Below are positions 15,143 to 24,670 of a stretch of DNA of 64,000 bases, one piece after another. The stretch is from positions 2,790,001 to 2,854,000 of the forward strand of contig NZ_CP139965.1 in the NCBI RefSeq assembly GCF_034424375.1, read 5' to 3'. The notes under the pieces were generated by a model. The model was not told the DNA's origin and did not search any database. It saw only the letters and a program-made list of their open reading frames with translations. Positions within the stretch are counted from its first letter, which is position 1. Every line of letters starts with the position of its first letter. This DNA is from Paraburkholderia kururiensis. Lineage in GTDB: Bacteria; Pseudomonadota; Gammaproteobacteria; Burkholderiales; Burkholderiaceae. Made by a program: the position numbers and the translations under genes.

Positions 15143-16236
15143 CAGCGCAACGACGCCAGCGTCTCGCGCGTCGTATCGACCACGAGCAACCCCGCGCGCA
15201 GTCCCGGTTTCACGGTGGGATTCGGAAACACGATGCGCTCCTCGTCGTGGCGCACCGCATAGTGATAGTCGCCGTCGCGCGCGAGCAGCGTGCCTTTTTC
15301 GAACGGCGTGAAGTTGGGCACGTCGGGCGCGAGGAACAGTTCGAATGCGTCGCTTTGCTTCGTGATCTGGTCGATCACGGTGAAGACGCGCGGCAACGCC
15401 GCCGAGCCATCGCCGCTCGCTCCGCTCACCAGCCGTCGCAACGCGAAGTCCGCGCCCGCGAAGCGCGTGAGGTCGTTCGCGCCGAAGGGCTGCACCTTGC
15501 CGAGTTCCAGCGTGCACGCTATCGCCCCGCAATGCTCGGCCGTGTAGTGCGAATACGTGGTGCCCTTCGCCGTGTGAATGAGCACGGCTGCAATGCGCGC
15601 ATCGGCGAGCCATTCGAACATCGTGCGCGTGGGCGGCGTGCCCGTGTACGGCAGCAGCGCGAACTGCTCGAATACCGAGGCGCGTATCGCCGTGTGCATG
15701 TCGATGTGCCAGCGCGCGCCCGGCGTGGCGGACGGGGCAGGCGCATCTTCGAAGAAGCGGCTCGCGGCACGTTCGAGCGCGGCGGCGCGCGGCGCTTCGC
15801 GGCTGCCTGCGAGCTGCGCGTGCCGTCCGCTGAAGAGCCGGTTGAGATCGTCGTCGAGATAGCGGCACGAGGCGCGCATGGCCGCGATGTTGCCGAGCAC
15901 GACGAGCAGGCGACACGCCAGCGCGGCACGTCCGCGCGCGATGTCGCCGACGAAGCGCGCCAGCAGTTCGATGGGCGCAGTCTCGTCGCCATGCACGCCC
16001 GCCGAGGCGACGATGCTTCGCATGCCGGTGGCAACGGCGTCGGCGGGTTCGAGTTGCAGCACGCCTTCGTCATGCCAGCGCCAGCGCACGCCATGCGCGG
16101 TGAAGCCCTGCGTTTCATGCGCTGCGAGACGTCGTCCCGCCAGCGTAAAGCCCAGGAAGTCCCGAAGCATCTCGGCCGACGTGCCCACGTGCGTGCTCAA
16201 GTGACCTCTCCCGTCCGACTCAACGCTGGAAGTCAT
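15142..16236 (-). CDS. astE: Succinylglutamate desuccinylase
   Basis: Last enzyme of the arginine succinyltransferase pathway; it hydrolyses N-succinylglutamate to glutamate and succinate. The 364-residue protein is a zinc carboxypeptidase relative of aspartoacylase. The zinc motif SAGVHGDETAPIE gives His82 and Glu85, and HIDMHTAIR supplies the third ligand. LACTLELGKVQPFG and the late FTPFEKGTLLARDG match the family well. The ATG at 16236 overlaps the 3' end of astB by 17 bases, consistent with coupled translation. A later Met (MLRDFLGF, codon at 16173) is also possible because many relatives start there. It is the final gene of the operon. Confidence 0.93.
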   Translation of the reverse strand: MTSSVESDGRGHLSTHVGTSAEMLRDFLGFTLAGRRLAAHETQGFTAHGVRWRWHDEGVLQLEPADAVATGMRSIVASAGVHGDETAPIELLARFVGDIARGRAALACRLLVVLGNIAAMRASCRYLDDDLNRLFSGRHAQLAGSREAPRAAALERAASRFFEDAPAPSATPGARWHIDMHTAIRASVFEQFALLPYTGTPPTRTMFEWLADARIAAVLIHTAKGTTYSHYTAEHCGAIACTLELGKVQPFGANDLTRFAGADFALRRLVSGASGDGSAALPRVFTVIDQITKQSDAFELFLAPDVPNFTPFEKGTLLARDGDYHYAVRHDEERIVFPNPTVKPGLRAGLLVVDTTRETLASLR

Positions 16237-17560
16237 ACAGCGAACCGAGGCCCAGAATCTGCGTGAGTTCGTCGAGCGCCGTGCGCGATTCCACGAGCAG
16301 ATGCGGGTCGGCCAGATCCGTGGGCGCAAGCCGGTCGCGATAGTGCCGTTCGATCCACGCATCGAGCCGTCCGAACAGCGCGTCGTCGATCCACACGCCC
16401 GGTGCCACGGCTGCGCGCTCCGCTTCGTTGAGCACCACGCGCAGCCGCAGGCACGCGGGGCCGCCGCCGTTCTTCATGCTCTCGCGCAGATCGAAAACGA
16501 GCACGTCGTCGATGGGACCGTTGCCTGCGGCGAGGCCGTCCAGGTACGCGGCCACGCGCGCATTCTCGCGGCACTCCTGCGGCACGACGAGCACCTGGCG
16601 GCCGTCCGCACGCGTGAGCAACTGGCTGTTGAACAGATACGACGACACGGCGTCTTCCACGCTCACCGCGGCCTCGGGCACCTCGATCACCTCGAACGGC
16701 GCAGCGAGTTTCGCGAGCTTTGCGCGCAGCGTGTCGTACACCTGCTGCTGTTCGACGAACGCGCGCTGATGGCAGAACAGCGTATGGCGATTGCCCACGG
16801 CGATCACGTCGTTGTGGAATACGCCCGCGTCGATCACGTCCGGGTTCTGTTGAGCGAAAACGGTGGCGTCCTCATCGAGCCCGTGGCGATGCGCAACCGC
16901 GCGGCTCGCCTCGAAGCTCTGACGCGCCGGGTAACGCTTCGGCTCGCGCTCGCGACGGTATTCGCTGCGTCCGTACACGAAGAATTCGACGCCGCGCGCG
17001 CCGTATTCCGCGCAAAAACGCGTGTGGTTCGCCGCGCCCTCGTCGCCCAGTGCGGGCGTGCCCGGCAGCGCGTCGTGCACTTCGAAATGCGCCGGGTCCG
17101 CAAAAATGGTGCGCAGCGTGCGGCGCGTGGCCTCGTGTTCGATCGCGCGATGCAGCTTGCTGCACAGGTTCGCGGGCGTGAAGTGCACGCGGCCGTCGTG
17201 CGTGTCGGCGGACGGGCTCACCGTCGCCGCGTTGGCGGTCCACATTGCCGAGGCCGAGCTTGCGGCCGCGAGCAGTTCGGGCGCGTCTTTTGCGGCGCGC
17301 GCCATCATCGCGGCCTCGTTGCCCGAGAAGCCCAGCTCGCGCAGCAGACGCACGGAGGGCCGCTCCTGCGGCGGCAAGACGCCCTGCTGAAAGCCGAGAT
17401 CCGCGAGCTGCTTCATCTTGCGCAGACCCTGCTTCGCGGCGGCCTTCGGATTGGCCACGGACTTCTCGTTGTTCTTCGACGCCACGTTGCCGAACGAGAG
17501 CCCGGCGTAGTTGTGCGTAGGGCCGACGAGTCCGTCGAAATTCGCTTCAAAGGCTTGCAT
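16220..17560 (-). CDS. astB: N-succinylarginine dihydrolase
   Basis: Second enzyme of the AST pathway; it converts succinylarginine to succinylornithine, carbon dioxide and two ammonia. The length of 446 residues matches the usual 445-447. The start is unmistakable (MQAFEANFDGLVGPTHNYAG), and the first strands carry the arginine-handling fold typical of the amidinotransferase superfamily. Catalytic features are visible: the conserved His in FHNDVIAVGN and the nucleophilic Cys in NGGGPACLRLRVV near the C-terminus. The start codon is 11 bases after the astD stop, and the end overlaps astE. The frame stays open far upstream, but that extension is antisense noise over astD. Confidence 0.95.
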   Translation of the reverse strand: MQAFEANFDGLVGPTHNYAGLSFGNVASKNNEKSVANPKAAAKQGLRKMKQLADLGFQQGVLPPQERPSVRLLRELGFSGNEAAMMARAAKDAPELLAAASSASAMWTANAATVSPSADTHDGRVHFTPANLCSKLHRAIEHEATRRTLRTIFADPAHFEVHDALPGTPALGDEGAANHTRFCAEYGARGVEFFVYGRSEYRREREPKRYPARQSFEASRAVAHRHGLDEDATVFAQQNPDVIDAGVFHNDVIAVGNRHTLFCHQRAFVEQQQVYDTLRAKLAKLAAPFEVIEVPEAAVSVEDAVSSYLFNSQLLTRADGRQVLVVPQECRENARVAAYLDGLAAGNGPIDDVLVFDLRESMKNGGGPACLRLRVVLNEAERAAVAPGVWIDDALFGRLDAWIERHYRDRLAPTDLADPHLLVESRTALDELTQILGLGSLYDFQR

Positions 17561-17571
17561 CGCGTCGATCC

Positions 17572-19035
17572 TCAGAAATGAAGGCCCGGCGAGACGCTCG
17601 CGGGCATGTGCAGCTCGGCGCTTTCCACTGACGCCATGGGGTAGGCGCAGTAGTCCGCCGCGTAATACGCACTGGGCTGGTGGTTGCCGGAGCGGCCCGT
17701 GCCGCCGAACGGCGCGGCGCTCGATGCCCCGTTGGTGGGCCGGTTCCAGTTGACGATGCCCGCGCGGATCTGGCTGCGAAAGCGCGCCCAGAGCGCTTCG
17801 TCGTCGGCGAGCAGGCCGGCCGAGAGACCGTAGGCGGTATCGTTGGCGCGCTCCATCGCTTCGTCGAACGTCGCGTAGCGCACGATCTGCGCGAGCGGGC
17901 CGAAGTGCTCTTCGTCGGGCAGGTCGCTCACGTTCGTCACGTCGAGCATCGCGGGGCTCACGAAGCCGAGCGACGGGTCGCGCTGTTCCATCTTCAGCAG
18001 CGCCGTGGCGCCGTGCGCGAGCAGGTGCGACTGCGCCTGCACGAGCTGCGCCGCGGCGCGCGCCGAAATCACGGCACCCATGAACGGCTGCGGGTCGGCG
18101 TCGTATTCGTCCACCGCGATACGCGAGGTCACGTCGCGCAAGCGCTCGATGAAGCGGTCGCCGAACGCATCGCGCGGCACGAGAATGCGGCGCGCGCAGG
18201 TACAGCGCTGCCCCGCCGACAGAAACGCGGACTGGATCGTGTGATGCACGGCCGCGTCGAGATCGGCCACGGGCGCCACCACGAGCGGATTGTTGCCGCC
18301 CATCTCCAGTGCGAGCACGATCTCGGGCCGTCCGCCGAACTGGCGATGCAGCAGCGTGCCCGTGTTCGAACTGCCCGTGAAGAACAGGCCGTCGATCTGC
18401 CGGTGATGGGCGAGCGCCACGCCCGTGTCCTTCTCGCCTTGCACGAGGTTGAGCACGCCCGCGGGCAGGCCCGCCGCCTGCCACACTTCGACCGTGGCCC
18501 GCGCCACGTCGGGCGCGAGTTCGGACGGCTTGAACACCACCGTGTTGCCCGCGATCAGCGCCGGCACGATGTGCCCGTTCGGCAAATGGCCCGGAAAGTT
18601 GTACGGACCGAACACGGCCACGACGCCATGCGGACGATGCCGCAGCACCGCGACACCGTCGGCCATGGCCGTGCGCTTTTCGCCGGTGCGCTCGTTATAG
18701 GCCTGAATCGAGATCTCGACCTTGGCCGCCATCGACGCCACTTCCGTGCGCGCTTCCCACAGCGGCTTGCCGGTCTCGCGGCCGATCGCCTCGGCAAGCG
18801 CTTCCTTGCGTTCGTTGATGAGCGCGGCGAAGCGGCGCACGATCGCGCAGCGTTCGTCGAGCGTCGTGTGCGACCACGCGGCGAACGCGCGACGTGCGCT
18901 GCCCACGGCATAGTCCACGTCTTCGGCCGATGCGCTGCGGCCTTCCCACACGGTGCGGCCCGTGCCGGGGTTGCGCGAGGCGAAGGCGGGTCCGCTGGCG
19001 GGGGCCCATTCGCCGTCGATGAAAAGCTCGTTCAT
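17572..19035 (-). CDS. astD: Succinylglutamic semialdehyde dehydrogenase
   Basis: NAD-dependent aldehyde dehydrogenase of the AST pathway; it oxidises succinylglutamate semialdehyde to succinylglutamate. The protein has 487 residues. Family landmarks include FGPYNFPGHLPNGHI, KPSELAP, FTGSSNTG, the catalytic Glu in LALEMGGNNPL and the catalytic Cys in AGQRCTCARR. Two ATGs compete: 19041, which overlaps the aruG stop as ATGA, and 19035. I chose 19035 because AGGA then sits seven bases upstream. Either start makes translation coupled to aruG. Confidence 0.94.
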   Translation of the reverse strand: MNELFIDGEWAPASGPAFASRNPGTGRTVWEGRSASAEDVDYAVGSARRAFAAWSHTTLDERCAIVRRFAALINERKEALAEAIGRETGKPLWEARTEVASMAAKVEISIQAYNERTGEKRTAMADGVAVLRHRPHGVVAVFGPYNFPGHLPNGHIVPALIAGNTVVFKPSELAPDVARATVEVWQAAGLPAGVLNLVQGEKDTGVALAHHRQIDGLFFTGSSNTGTLLHRQFGGRPEIVLALEMGGNNPLVVAPVADLDAAVHHTIQSAFLSAGQRCTCARRILVPRDAFGDRFIERLRDVTSRIAVDEYDADPQPFMGAVISARAAAQLVQAQSHLLAHGATALLKMEQRDPSLGFVSPAMLDVTNVSDLPDEEHFGPLAQIVRYATFDEAMERANDTAYGLSAGLLADDEALWARFRSQIRAGIVNWNRPTNGASSAAPFGGTGRSGNHQPSAYYAADYCAYPMASVESAELHMPASVSPGLHF

Positions 19036-19037
19036 GG

Positions 19038-20078
19038 TCATTCCTGTTTCTGTTTGAGCGGCAGCACGCGCACGGGGTCGCCCGCGGCGACGCGCAGCGC
19101 GGCGGCTTCGTCGGGCGAGAGGCGGAACACGCCGTGCTCCACGACACCCGGCGCTATGCCCACGCGAAAGTCGGCAAGCGACGTGTTCGATACCAGCGAG
19201 CGCGCTTTTGTCGCCGCGTTCGAAGGCTCATGTGCCGCGCCGATCTCCACCGGCACGACCACGCTTTCGCGCACCGTGCGCAGGTCCGCGATATGGCATT
19301 CCAGCACCGGGCCGGCATCGAAGATATCGACGTGGTTTTCGTAGCGCAGCCCTTCGGCTTCCAGCATGCGGCGCGCGGGCAGCGTATCGCTATGCGTGAG
19401 GCCCACGGCCTGCTGCGCGTCTTCCGGCAGCAGTTCGACGTAGACGGGATAGCGCGGCATCAGCTCCGCCAGAAACGACTTGCGGCCGTGCGAACTCAGA
19501 TAGTCCGCGGCGTTGAAGTCGATCTGGTAGAAGTGCGAGCCCACCGCGCGCCAGAACGGCGAGATACCGTCCGCATCGAAATGGCCGCGCAGTTCGGCGC
19601 AGATGCGTTGCGGAAAGCGCTCGCGAAACTGCGCGATGAACATGAAGCGCGAGCGCGAGAGCAGCCCGCCCACGCCGCTCGTGCGATAGCGCGGCGAGAG
19701 GAACAGCGAGCAGACTTCGGCGTAGCCCGTGAGGTCGTGCGAGATGTTGAGCGCGCGCATACGCGTCCAGATGCCGAGGTCCTGGCTCGCATGCACCACC
19801 GTGCTCACGCGATAGTTGTAGAACGGCTGCTGCAGGCCCACGGCGGTTTCGATGCCGCAGACGCCCGCCACGTCGCCCGTGGCCGTGTCTTCCATCACGA
19901 AGAAATAGCCCTTCTCGTAGGGCTCGGCGCGCTCTTCCATGGTGCGGCGAGCGCGATCGATGCGCGCCGCGAGCGCCTCGCGGTCCGGCTTGAAGGTGGT
20001 GAGGCCCGGCCCCGTTTCCTGGGCGAGCGCGACGAGCGCATCCACATCGCCCGTCTGCACGACGCGAACGACGATCAT
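19038..20078 (-). CDS. aruG: Arginine N-succinyltransferase, beta subunit
   Basis: First step of the AST pathway: transfer of succinyl from succinyl-CoA to arginine. The 346-residue protein begins MIVVRVVQTGDVDALVALAQ and carries VCGIETAVGLQQPFYNYRV, CSLFLSPRYRTSGVGGLLSR and DGISPFWRAVG, all typical of AstA proteins in the GNAT superfamily. Here the enzyme is encoded by two adjacent paralogous genes, as in Pseudomonas aeruginosa aruF-aruG; this is the second. Its ATG overlaps the aruF stop by four bases (ATGA). Confidence 0.93.
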   Translation of the reverse strand: MIVVRVVQTGDVDALVALAQETGPGLTTFKPDREALAARIDRARRTMEERAEPYEKGYFFVMEDTATGDVAGVCGIETAVGLQQPFYNYRVSTVVHASQDLGIWTRMRALNISHDLTGYAEVCSLFLSPRYRTSGVGGLLSRSRFMFIAQFRERFPQRICAELRGHFDADGISPFWRAVGSHFYQIDFNAADYLSSHGRKSFLAELMPRYPVYVELLPEDAQQAVGLTHSDTLPARRMLEAEGLRYENHVDIFDAGPVLECHIADLRTVRESVVVPVEIGAAHEPSNAATKARSLVSNTSLADFRVGIAPGVVEHGVFRLSPDEAAALRVAAGDPVRVLPLKQKQE

Positions 20079-21262
20079 GGTGCGTCTCCCATCGGTTCGT
20101 CCCCGGTTGGGTAGGGGCCGTTGTCTTGTGTGTCTCGTGCTTCTTGCGCTTCTTCGTTGCGATGCAGGCGCACGCAGCGCACGGTGTCGCCGGCCTGCAC
20201 GCCGAGTGCCGCGCGCGCGGCGGCACTCAGCGGTGCGCCGGCCTCGCTGCGGTGGCGGCTCGTGCAGGCGTCATCGTGACGTTGGCTCGTGTGGTCGTGA
20301 GCTTGCACAGGCAGTTCGGCCAGCACGCAGCGGAAGTCGCCTGCACGGTTGCTGGCGACGAGGTACGCGGCCGTGCTCGCCGCTTCGCCGCCTGCCGCAT
20401 TGCTCGCCGCTTCGCCGCCCTCTTCCCGCACCACGCGCGTTTCGTTGCTGCGCACCGACGCCGTGCGATCCACCTGCGCCGTGAGCACCGGGCCCGCGTC
20501 GAAGATGTCGACGAAGCGGTCCGTCTCGAAGCCCTCTTCCAGATGGATCTCCCACGCGAGCAGCGCCTTCTCGTCGGGCTCGCCCAGCACGCGCTGCGCC
20601 GCTTCGGGCAACAGCGGCACATAGAGCGGATAGCTCGGCATCACTTCCGCGATGAAGGTGCGGCTGCGTCCGCCCGAGGCCACTTCGATCTCGCGGAAGT
20701 CGCGGCCGAAGAACTTGCGGCCCACGGCTTCCCAGAACGGCGACACGCCCGACTCGTCGGTCACGCCGAGCAGCAGCGAGAAGACCTCGGGCGTGAAGCG
20801 CTTGCGGTTCGCCGCGATGTACATCATGCGGGCGCGCGACATCAGATGCGCCGCCGCCGTGGCCCGCAGCGACGGGTCGATATAGAAGCCCGCCAGCCGG
20901 CTCCGGCCCGTCAGTTCGTGCGACATGGTGAGCGCGTGAATCTTGCGGTTCACGTGCAGTTCGCGCGACGCGTGAATGAGCGCGTCGTTGCGAAACGCGT
21001 AGAACGGCTCGGCGTACCCCGCCGCCGCCACGATGCTCGCCGTGCCGAGCAGCCTTCCCGTCTCGCTGTCTTCGAGCACGAACAGGTAGAACTCTTCGCC
21101 GGGGAAATCGACGTCGGCGCGAAACGAGTCTTCGGAGAGCGCGATGCGCGCCTCCAGCGCCTGCCGGTCGTGCGGCAGCGAATGCAGCACCGGCTGCGCG
21201 GTGCGTGCCATGTGGGCGATCGCATCGAGATCGGCCAGGCGCGCGGGGCGTACGAATAGCAT
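20075..21262 (-). CDS. aruF: Arginine N-succinyltransferase, alpha subunit, with extended C-terminal region
   Basis: Paralogue and partner of aruG. The 395-residue chain starts MLFVRPARLADLDAIAHMAR and shows SIVAAAGYAEPFYAFRNDAL, AGFYIDPSLR, ESGVSPFWEAVGRKFFGRDF and the FVDIFDAGPVL motif shared with aruG. It is about 50 residues longer than aruG. Much of the excess lies after residue 280: an in-frame nine-codon duplication gives GEAASNAAG followed by GEAASTAAY, and a later stretch is rich in His, Asp and Arg. The conserved core is intact, so activity is expected; the added part is probably a flexible loop. The gene is 51 bases downstream of aruC. Confidence 0.92.
   Translation of the reverse strand: MLFVRPARLADLDAIAHMARTAQPVLHSLPHDRQALEARIALSEDSFRADVDFPGEEFYLFVLEDSETGRLLGTASIVAAAGYAEPFYAFRNDALIHASRELHVNRKIHALTMSHELTGRSRLAGFYIDPSLRATAAAHLMSRARMMYIAANRKRFTPEVFSLLLGVTDESGVSPFWEAVGRKFFGRDFREIEVASGGRSRTFIAEVMPSYPLYVPLLPEAAQRVLGEPDEKALLAWEIHLEEGFETDRFVDIFDAGPVLTAQVDRTASVRSNETRVVREEGGEAASNAAGGEAASTAAYLVASNRAGDFRCVLAELPVQAHDHTSQRHDDACTSRHRSEAGAPLSAAARAALGVQAGDTVRCVRLHRNEEAQEARDTQDNGPYPTGDEPMGDAP
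20374..20419 (-). repeat. In-frame direct repeat inside aruF
   Basis: The 19-base word tgctcgccgcttcgccgcc (plus strand) occurs at 20374-20392 and again at 20401-20419, a period of 27 bases or nine codons. It encodes the duplicated GEAAS segments of the AruF loop and looks like a recent slippage duplication. Confidence 0.85.
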
Positions 21263-21313
21263 CGTCGTTCCAGTAGGGGGATGAATACGCTAAGCGCGTG
21301 TTCGTTGCGCGAT

Positions 21314-22558
21314 TCAGCGCGCCGCGTCGGCCGCAACGCTCGCCTCGGCGCCGACCACGTCTTCAATGGCCTGTTCGATGCGCGCGAAGCCCTCGTTCAG
21401 GTCGTCCATCGGCATGATGAGCGACGGTGCGAAGCGCAGCACGTCGGGGCCGGCAATCAGCATCATCACGCCGCGCTTCGCCGCGGCGGTGAGGAAGTCT
21501 TTCGCGCGGCCGCGCCACGCGTCGGTCAATTCCGCACCGATCAGGAGGCCCTTGCCACGCACTTCGCGGAAGATGCCAAAGCGTTCGTTGAGCGCCGCGA
21601 GCTTCGCGCGAATGGCTTCGCCGCGCGCGTTCACGCCGGCCAGCACGGCGGGGTCGCTCACGAGTTCCACGACCTTTTCCGCGATGGCGGCGCCGAGCGG
21701 ATTGCCGCCGTACGTCGTGCCGTGCACGCCCACCTTGAAGTGCGCGGCGAGTTCGTTCGTCGTCAGCATCGCGCCGATCGGAAAGCCGTTGCCGAGCGCC
21801 TTCGCCGTCGTGAGGATGTCGGGCGTCACGTCCGTGCCCTGATACGCGTAGAAGTGGCCCGTGCGGCCCACGCCCGTTTGTACCTCGTCAAAAATCAGCA
21901 CGGCGCCGTGCGCGTCGCACAGCTCGCGCAGCGTGCGCAGGAACGCCGGGTCCGCGGGAATCACGCCGCCCTCGCCCTGCACGGGCTCCACGATCACGGC
22001 GCACGTCTTCGCGCCGATCGCCGCTTTCGCCGCTTCGATGTCGTTGTACGGCAGATGGCGGATGCCCTCGGGCACGGGGCCGAAGCCTTCCGAATACTTG
22101 GGCTGGCCGCCCACGCTCACGGTGAAGAACGTGCGGCCATGAAACGACTGCGTGAAGGAAACGATCTCGTACTTGTCGGCGCCGAAGCGGTCGAACGCGA
22201 CGCGGCGCGCAAGCTTGAGCGCCGCCTCGTTCGCTTCCGCGCCGGAGTTCGCGAAGAACGCGCGGTCGGCGAAGGTCAGCGCTTCCAGACGCTTCGCGAG
22301 GCGCAACACGGGTTCGTTGGTGTAGCCGTTGCCGATGTGCCAGAGCTTGCCGCCCTGCTCGCGCAGCACGTCGAGCAGCGCCGGATGCGCGTGGCCCAAC
22401 GCCGTGACCGCGATGCCGCCTGCGAAGTCGATGTAGTCGCGACCTTCGGTGTCCCACACGCGCGAGCCCTGGCCGCGATCCGGCACGAAAGCCGCGGGAG
22501 AGAACACGGGCACCATCACTTCGTCGAAGGTCTGTCGGGTCACTGTCAGGTCGTTCAT
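21314..22558 (-). CDS. aruC: Succinylornithine/acetylornithine aminotransferase
   Basis: PLP-dependent class III aminotransferase of 414 residues; in this operon it should transfer the amino group of succinylornithine to 2-oxoglutarate. Such enzymes often also act on acetylornithine. Landmarks are FANSGAEANEAALKLAR (cofactor phosphate), SFHGRTFF, LIFDEVQTGVGRTG with the Asp that contacts the pyridine ring, and the PLP lysine in ILTTAKALGNGFPIGA. The ATG at 22558 is preferred because AGGA lies seven bases upstream; a TTG two codons earlier is unlikely. It is the first structural gene of the operon and lies 133 bases downstream of argR. Confidence 0.94.
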   Translation of the reverse strand: MNDLTVTRQTFDEVMVPVFSPAAFVPDRGQGSRVWDTEGRDYIDFAGGIAVTALGHAHPALLDVLREQGGKLWHIGNGYTNEPVLRLAKRLEALTFADRAFFANSGAEANEAALKLARRVAFDRFGADKYEIVSFTQSFHGRTFFTVSVGGQPKYSEGFGPVPEGIRHLPYNDIEAAKAAIGAKTCAVIVEPVQGEGGVIPADPAFLRTLRELCDAHGAVLIFDEVQTGVGRTGHFYAYQGTDVTPDILTTAKALGNGFPIGAMLTTNELAAHFKVGVHGTTYGGNPLGAAIAEKVVELVSDPAVLAGVNARGEAIRAKLAALNERFGIFREVRGKGLLIGAELTDAWRGRAKDFLTAAAKRGVMMLIAGPDVLRFAPSLIMPMDDLNEGFARIEQAIEDVVGAEASVAADAAR

Positions 22559-22691
22559 GGCCAATCCTGTGGGAAGTCGCGCGAGGCGCTGATGAAAGTA
22601 GTGTAGGAAACCGCGGCGCCAGCGTCTTGCGTGAAGGCGACGCGTTCTATCGGGCTTGCCGTTCCTGCATGCTGCGATGCGCGATGCACCC

Positions 22692-23774
22692 TCAGCGCTC
22701 GAAGCCGTCTTCGTCGGGCCGTTCGATCAGCGCCGTGGCGCGCGGCTCGTCGGCCGTCAACCGGGTTGGCCGGCCGCCTGCCCCCGCCGCCCCGCCGTGC
22801 TGCTTTTCGATCCAGTTGCGGCGGTCTTCGCGCGGCGTCACGCCGAAGCGCTCGCGGTACGCATTCGAAAAATGTGCCGCCGACGAAAACCCGCACGCCA
22901 GACTGATCTGCACCACCGACTTGCTCGTGCGCTGCAACTGCGTGCGCGCCTTGGCAAGCCGCAAGCCCAGGTAATACTTCGACGGCATGGACCCGAGGTA
23001 CTGCCGGAACAGCCGTTCCAGCTGCCGGCGCGATACGCCGACCAGGTTCGCGATCTCGTCCGTGGTGAGCGGGTCTTCGATGTTCGCTTCCATGAGCAGC
23101 AGCGCGTCGTTCAGGCGCGGATGCCGCTCGCCGGGCGCCGTCACGAACGGAATGCGCTGACGCTCCTCGCCGCTGCGAATCGCGCCCGTGCCCATCGCGT
23201 CCGCAATGCGTTCGGCCAGTTCCGGGCCGTGCTCGCGGCCGATCATCGCCAGCATGAAGTCGAGCGTGGCCTGGCCGCCCGCGCAGGTGGCGCGATCGCG
23301 GTCGATCTCGAAGATCTGCTGGGTCACGATGGAGCGCTCGAACTGCTCGGCGAACTGCTGGTAGGCCTCCCAGTTCACGCTCACGCGATAGCCCGACAAC
23401 TGGCCCGCCATGGCGAGCCACCAGACGCCGTGATGAATGCCCGACACGAGCGGCGTGCGCTGCCCCACGCGCGCGAGGCTCGCGAGAAAGAGCCGGTAGT
23501 CGGCGAACTGCTGAAACCGCTCGCTCACGACGATGAGCCAGTCGCACGCGAGCGCGTCGCCGAACGCGGCGTCCGCAGCCCAGTGCGCGCCGCCCGCAAG
23601 CGGCACGGGCCGGCCGTCCCACGAGCACACCTGCCAGCGGTACAGCGCGCGGCCGTCGATCTCGTTGGCCAGATTGAGCGTATCGACGATCGGCCCCACA
23701 CCCGACATCGACACGGGCGGCAAGGCCACGATGGCCACCTGCGTGGTGCGAGCCGGGCTGGACGTGCGGGCCAT
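22692..23774 (-). CDS. argR: Arginine-responsive AraC-family regulator ArgR
   Basis: A 360-residue transcription factor with an N-terminal DJ-1/PfpI-like domain (VAIVALPPVSMSGVGPIVDT through about residue 190) and a C-terminal AraC-type double helix-turn-helix (LTTDEIANLVGVSRRQLERL and VVQISLACGFSSAAHFSNAY). This architecture and the position between a basic amino acid ABC transporter and the aru genes match Pseudomonas aeruginosa ArgR, which is unrelated to E. coli ArgR and activates the aru and aot operons in response to arginine. The start has no other close Met. Residues after about 325 form a non-conserved tail. The name depends on context as well as sequence. Confidence 0.88.
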   Translation of the reverse strand: MARTSSPARTTQVAIVALPPVSMSGVGPIVDTLNLANEIDGRALYRWQVCSWDGRPVPLAGGAHWAADAAFGDALACDWLIVVSERFQQFADYRLFLASLARVGQRTPLVSGIHHGVWWLAMAGQLSGYRVSVNWEAYQQFAEQFERSIVTQQIFEIDRDRATCAGGQATLDFMLAMIGREHGPELAERIADAMGTGAIRSGEERQRIPFVTAPGERHPRLNDALLLMEANIEDPLTTDEIANLVGVSRRQLERLFRQYLGSMPSKYYLGLRLAKARTQLQRTSKSVVQISLACGFSSAAHFSNAYRERFGVTPREDRRNWIEKQHGGAAGAGGRPTRLTADEPRATALIERPDEDGFER

Positions 23775-23878
23775 CGTGAAATCAGCGCGAGTGCGGTGTG
23801 GAGTGGAGTGAAAAACGGCGATGGGGAATGTTGCTTAAAAGGCAACGGCAACGGTGGCAACGGCCACCGCCGCGCGCC

Positions 23879-24670
23879 TTACTTGAGGCTGCCGGAAAGA
23901 AACTGGCGCAAACGCTCGCTCTTCGGCGCACCCAGCACGTCGGCGGGCGTGCCCTCTTCTTCGGTGCGACCTTGATGCAGAAACATCACGTGATTCGAGA
24001 CGTTGCGCGCGAAGCCCATCTCGTGCGTGACGACGATCATCGTGCGGCCTTCCTCGGCAAGCTTCTGCATGACCTTGAGCACTTCGCCCACGAGTTCGGG
24101 GTCGAGCGCGGACGTGGGTTCGTCGAACAGCATCACGTCGGGATGCATGGCCAGCGCGCGCGCAATCGCCACGCGCTGCTGCTGGCCGCCCGACAGATGC
24201 GACGGATACTGCTTTTCCACGCGCGGCGCGAGGCCCACTTTTTCGAGGTACTCGCGGGCGCGGTCCTCGGCTTCGCGGCGCGGCACGCCGAGCACGTGGA
24301 TGGGCGCTTCCATCACGTTTTCCAGCACGTTCATGTGCGCCCACAGGTTGAAGTGCTGGAACACCATGGCGAGCTTCGTGCGGATGCGCTGCAACTGCTT
24401 GTGGTCCGCCACTTCGAGGTTGCCGTGACGGTCGGCCTTCGTGCGCACGGTCTCGCCGTCCACGACGATCTGCCCGGCGTTGGGCCGCTCCAGAAAATTG
24501 ATGCAGCGCAGGAACGTGCTCTTGCCCGACCCGCTCGCGCCGATGATGCTGATCACGTCGCCCTTCTTCGCGTTGAGGGTGACGCCCTTGAGCACTTCGT
24601 TGTCGCCGTAGCGCTTGTGGATGTCCTGCGCGCTCAGCTTGCAGGTTTCGGTTTGCGTGGTTTGGGGCAA
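23879..24670 (-). CDS. hisP: Basic amino acid ABC transporter ATP-binding protein
   Basis: A 263-residue ATPase of the polar amino acid uptake class. It shows Walker A GASGSGKST, the Q-loop region VFQHFNLWAHMNVLEN, signature LSGGQQQR, Walker B VMLFDEPTSALDP and the switch His in VVTHEMGFA. KRYGDNEVLKGV and RTKLAMVFQHF are close to HisP of the histidine/lysine/arginine/ornithine importer. The start appears to be TTG at 24670, with GGGAG upstream; no in-frame ATG occurs near the N-terminus. It works with HisM and HisQ encoded just upstream. Confidence 0.93.
   Translation of the reverse strand: MPQTTQTETCKLSAQDIHKRYGDNEVLKGVTLNAKKGDVISIIGASGSGKSTFLRCINFLERPNAGQIVVDGETVRTKADRHGNLEVADHKQLQRIRTKLAMVFQHFNLWAHMNVLENVMEAPIHVLGVPRREAEDRAREYLEKVGLAPRVEKQYPSHLSGGQQQRVAIARALAMHPDVMLFDEPTSALDPELVGEVLKVMQKLAEEGRTMIVVTHEMGFARNVSNHVMFLHQGRTEEEGTPADVLGAPKSERLRQFLSGSLK

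Noticed and set aside
17680..19344. Plus-strand frame of 554 residues opposite astD
   Set aside because: Antisense artefact; astD is unambiguous.
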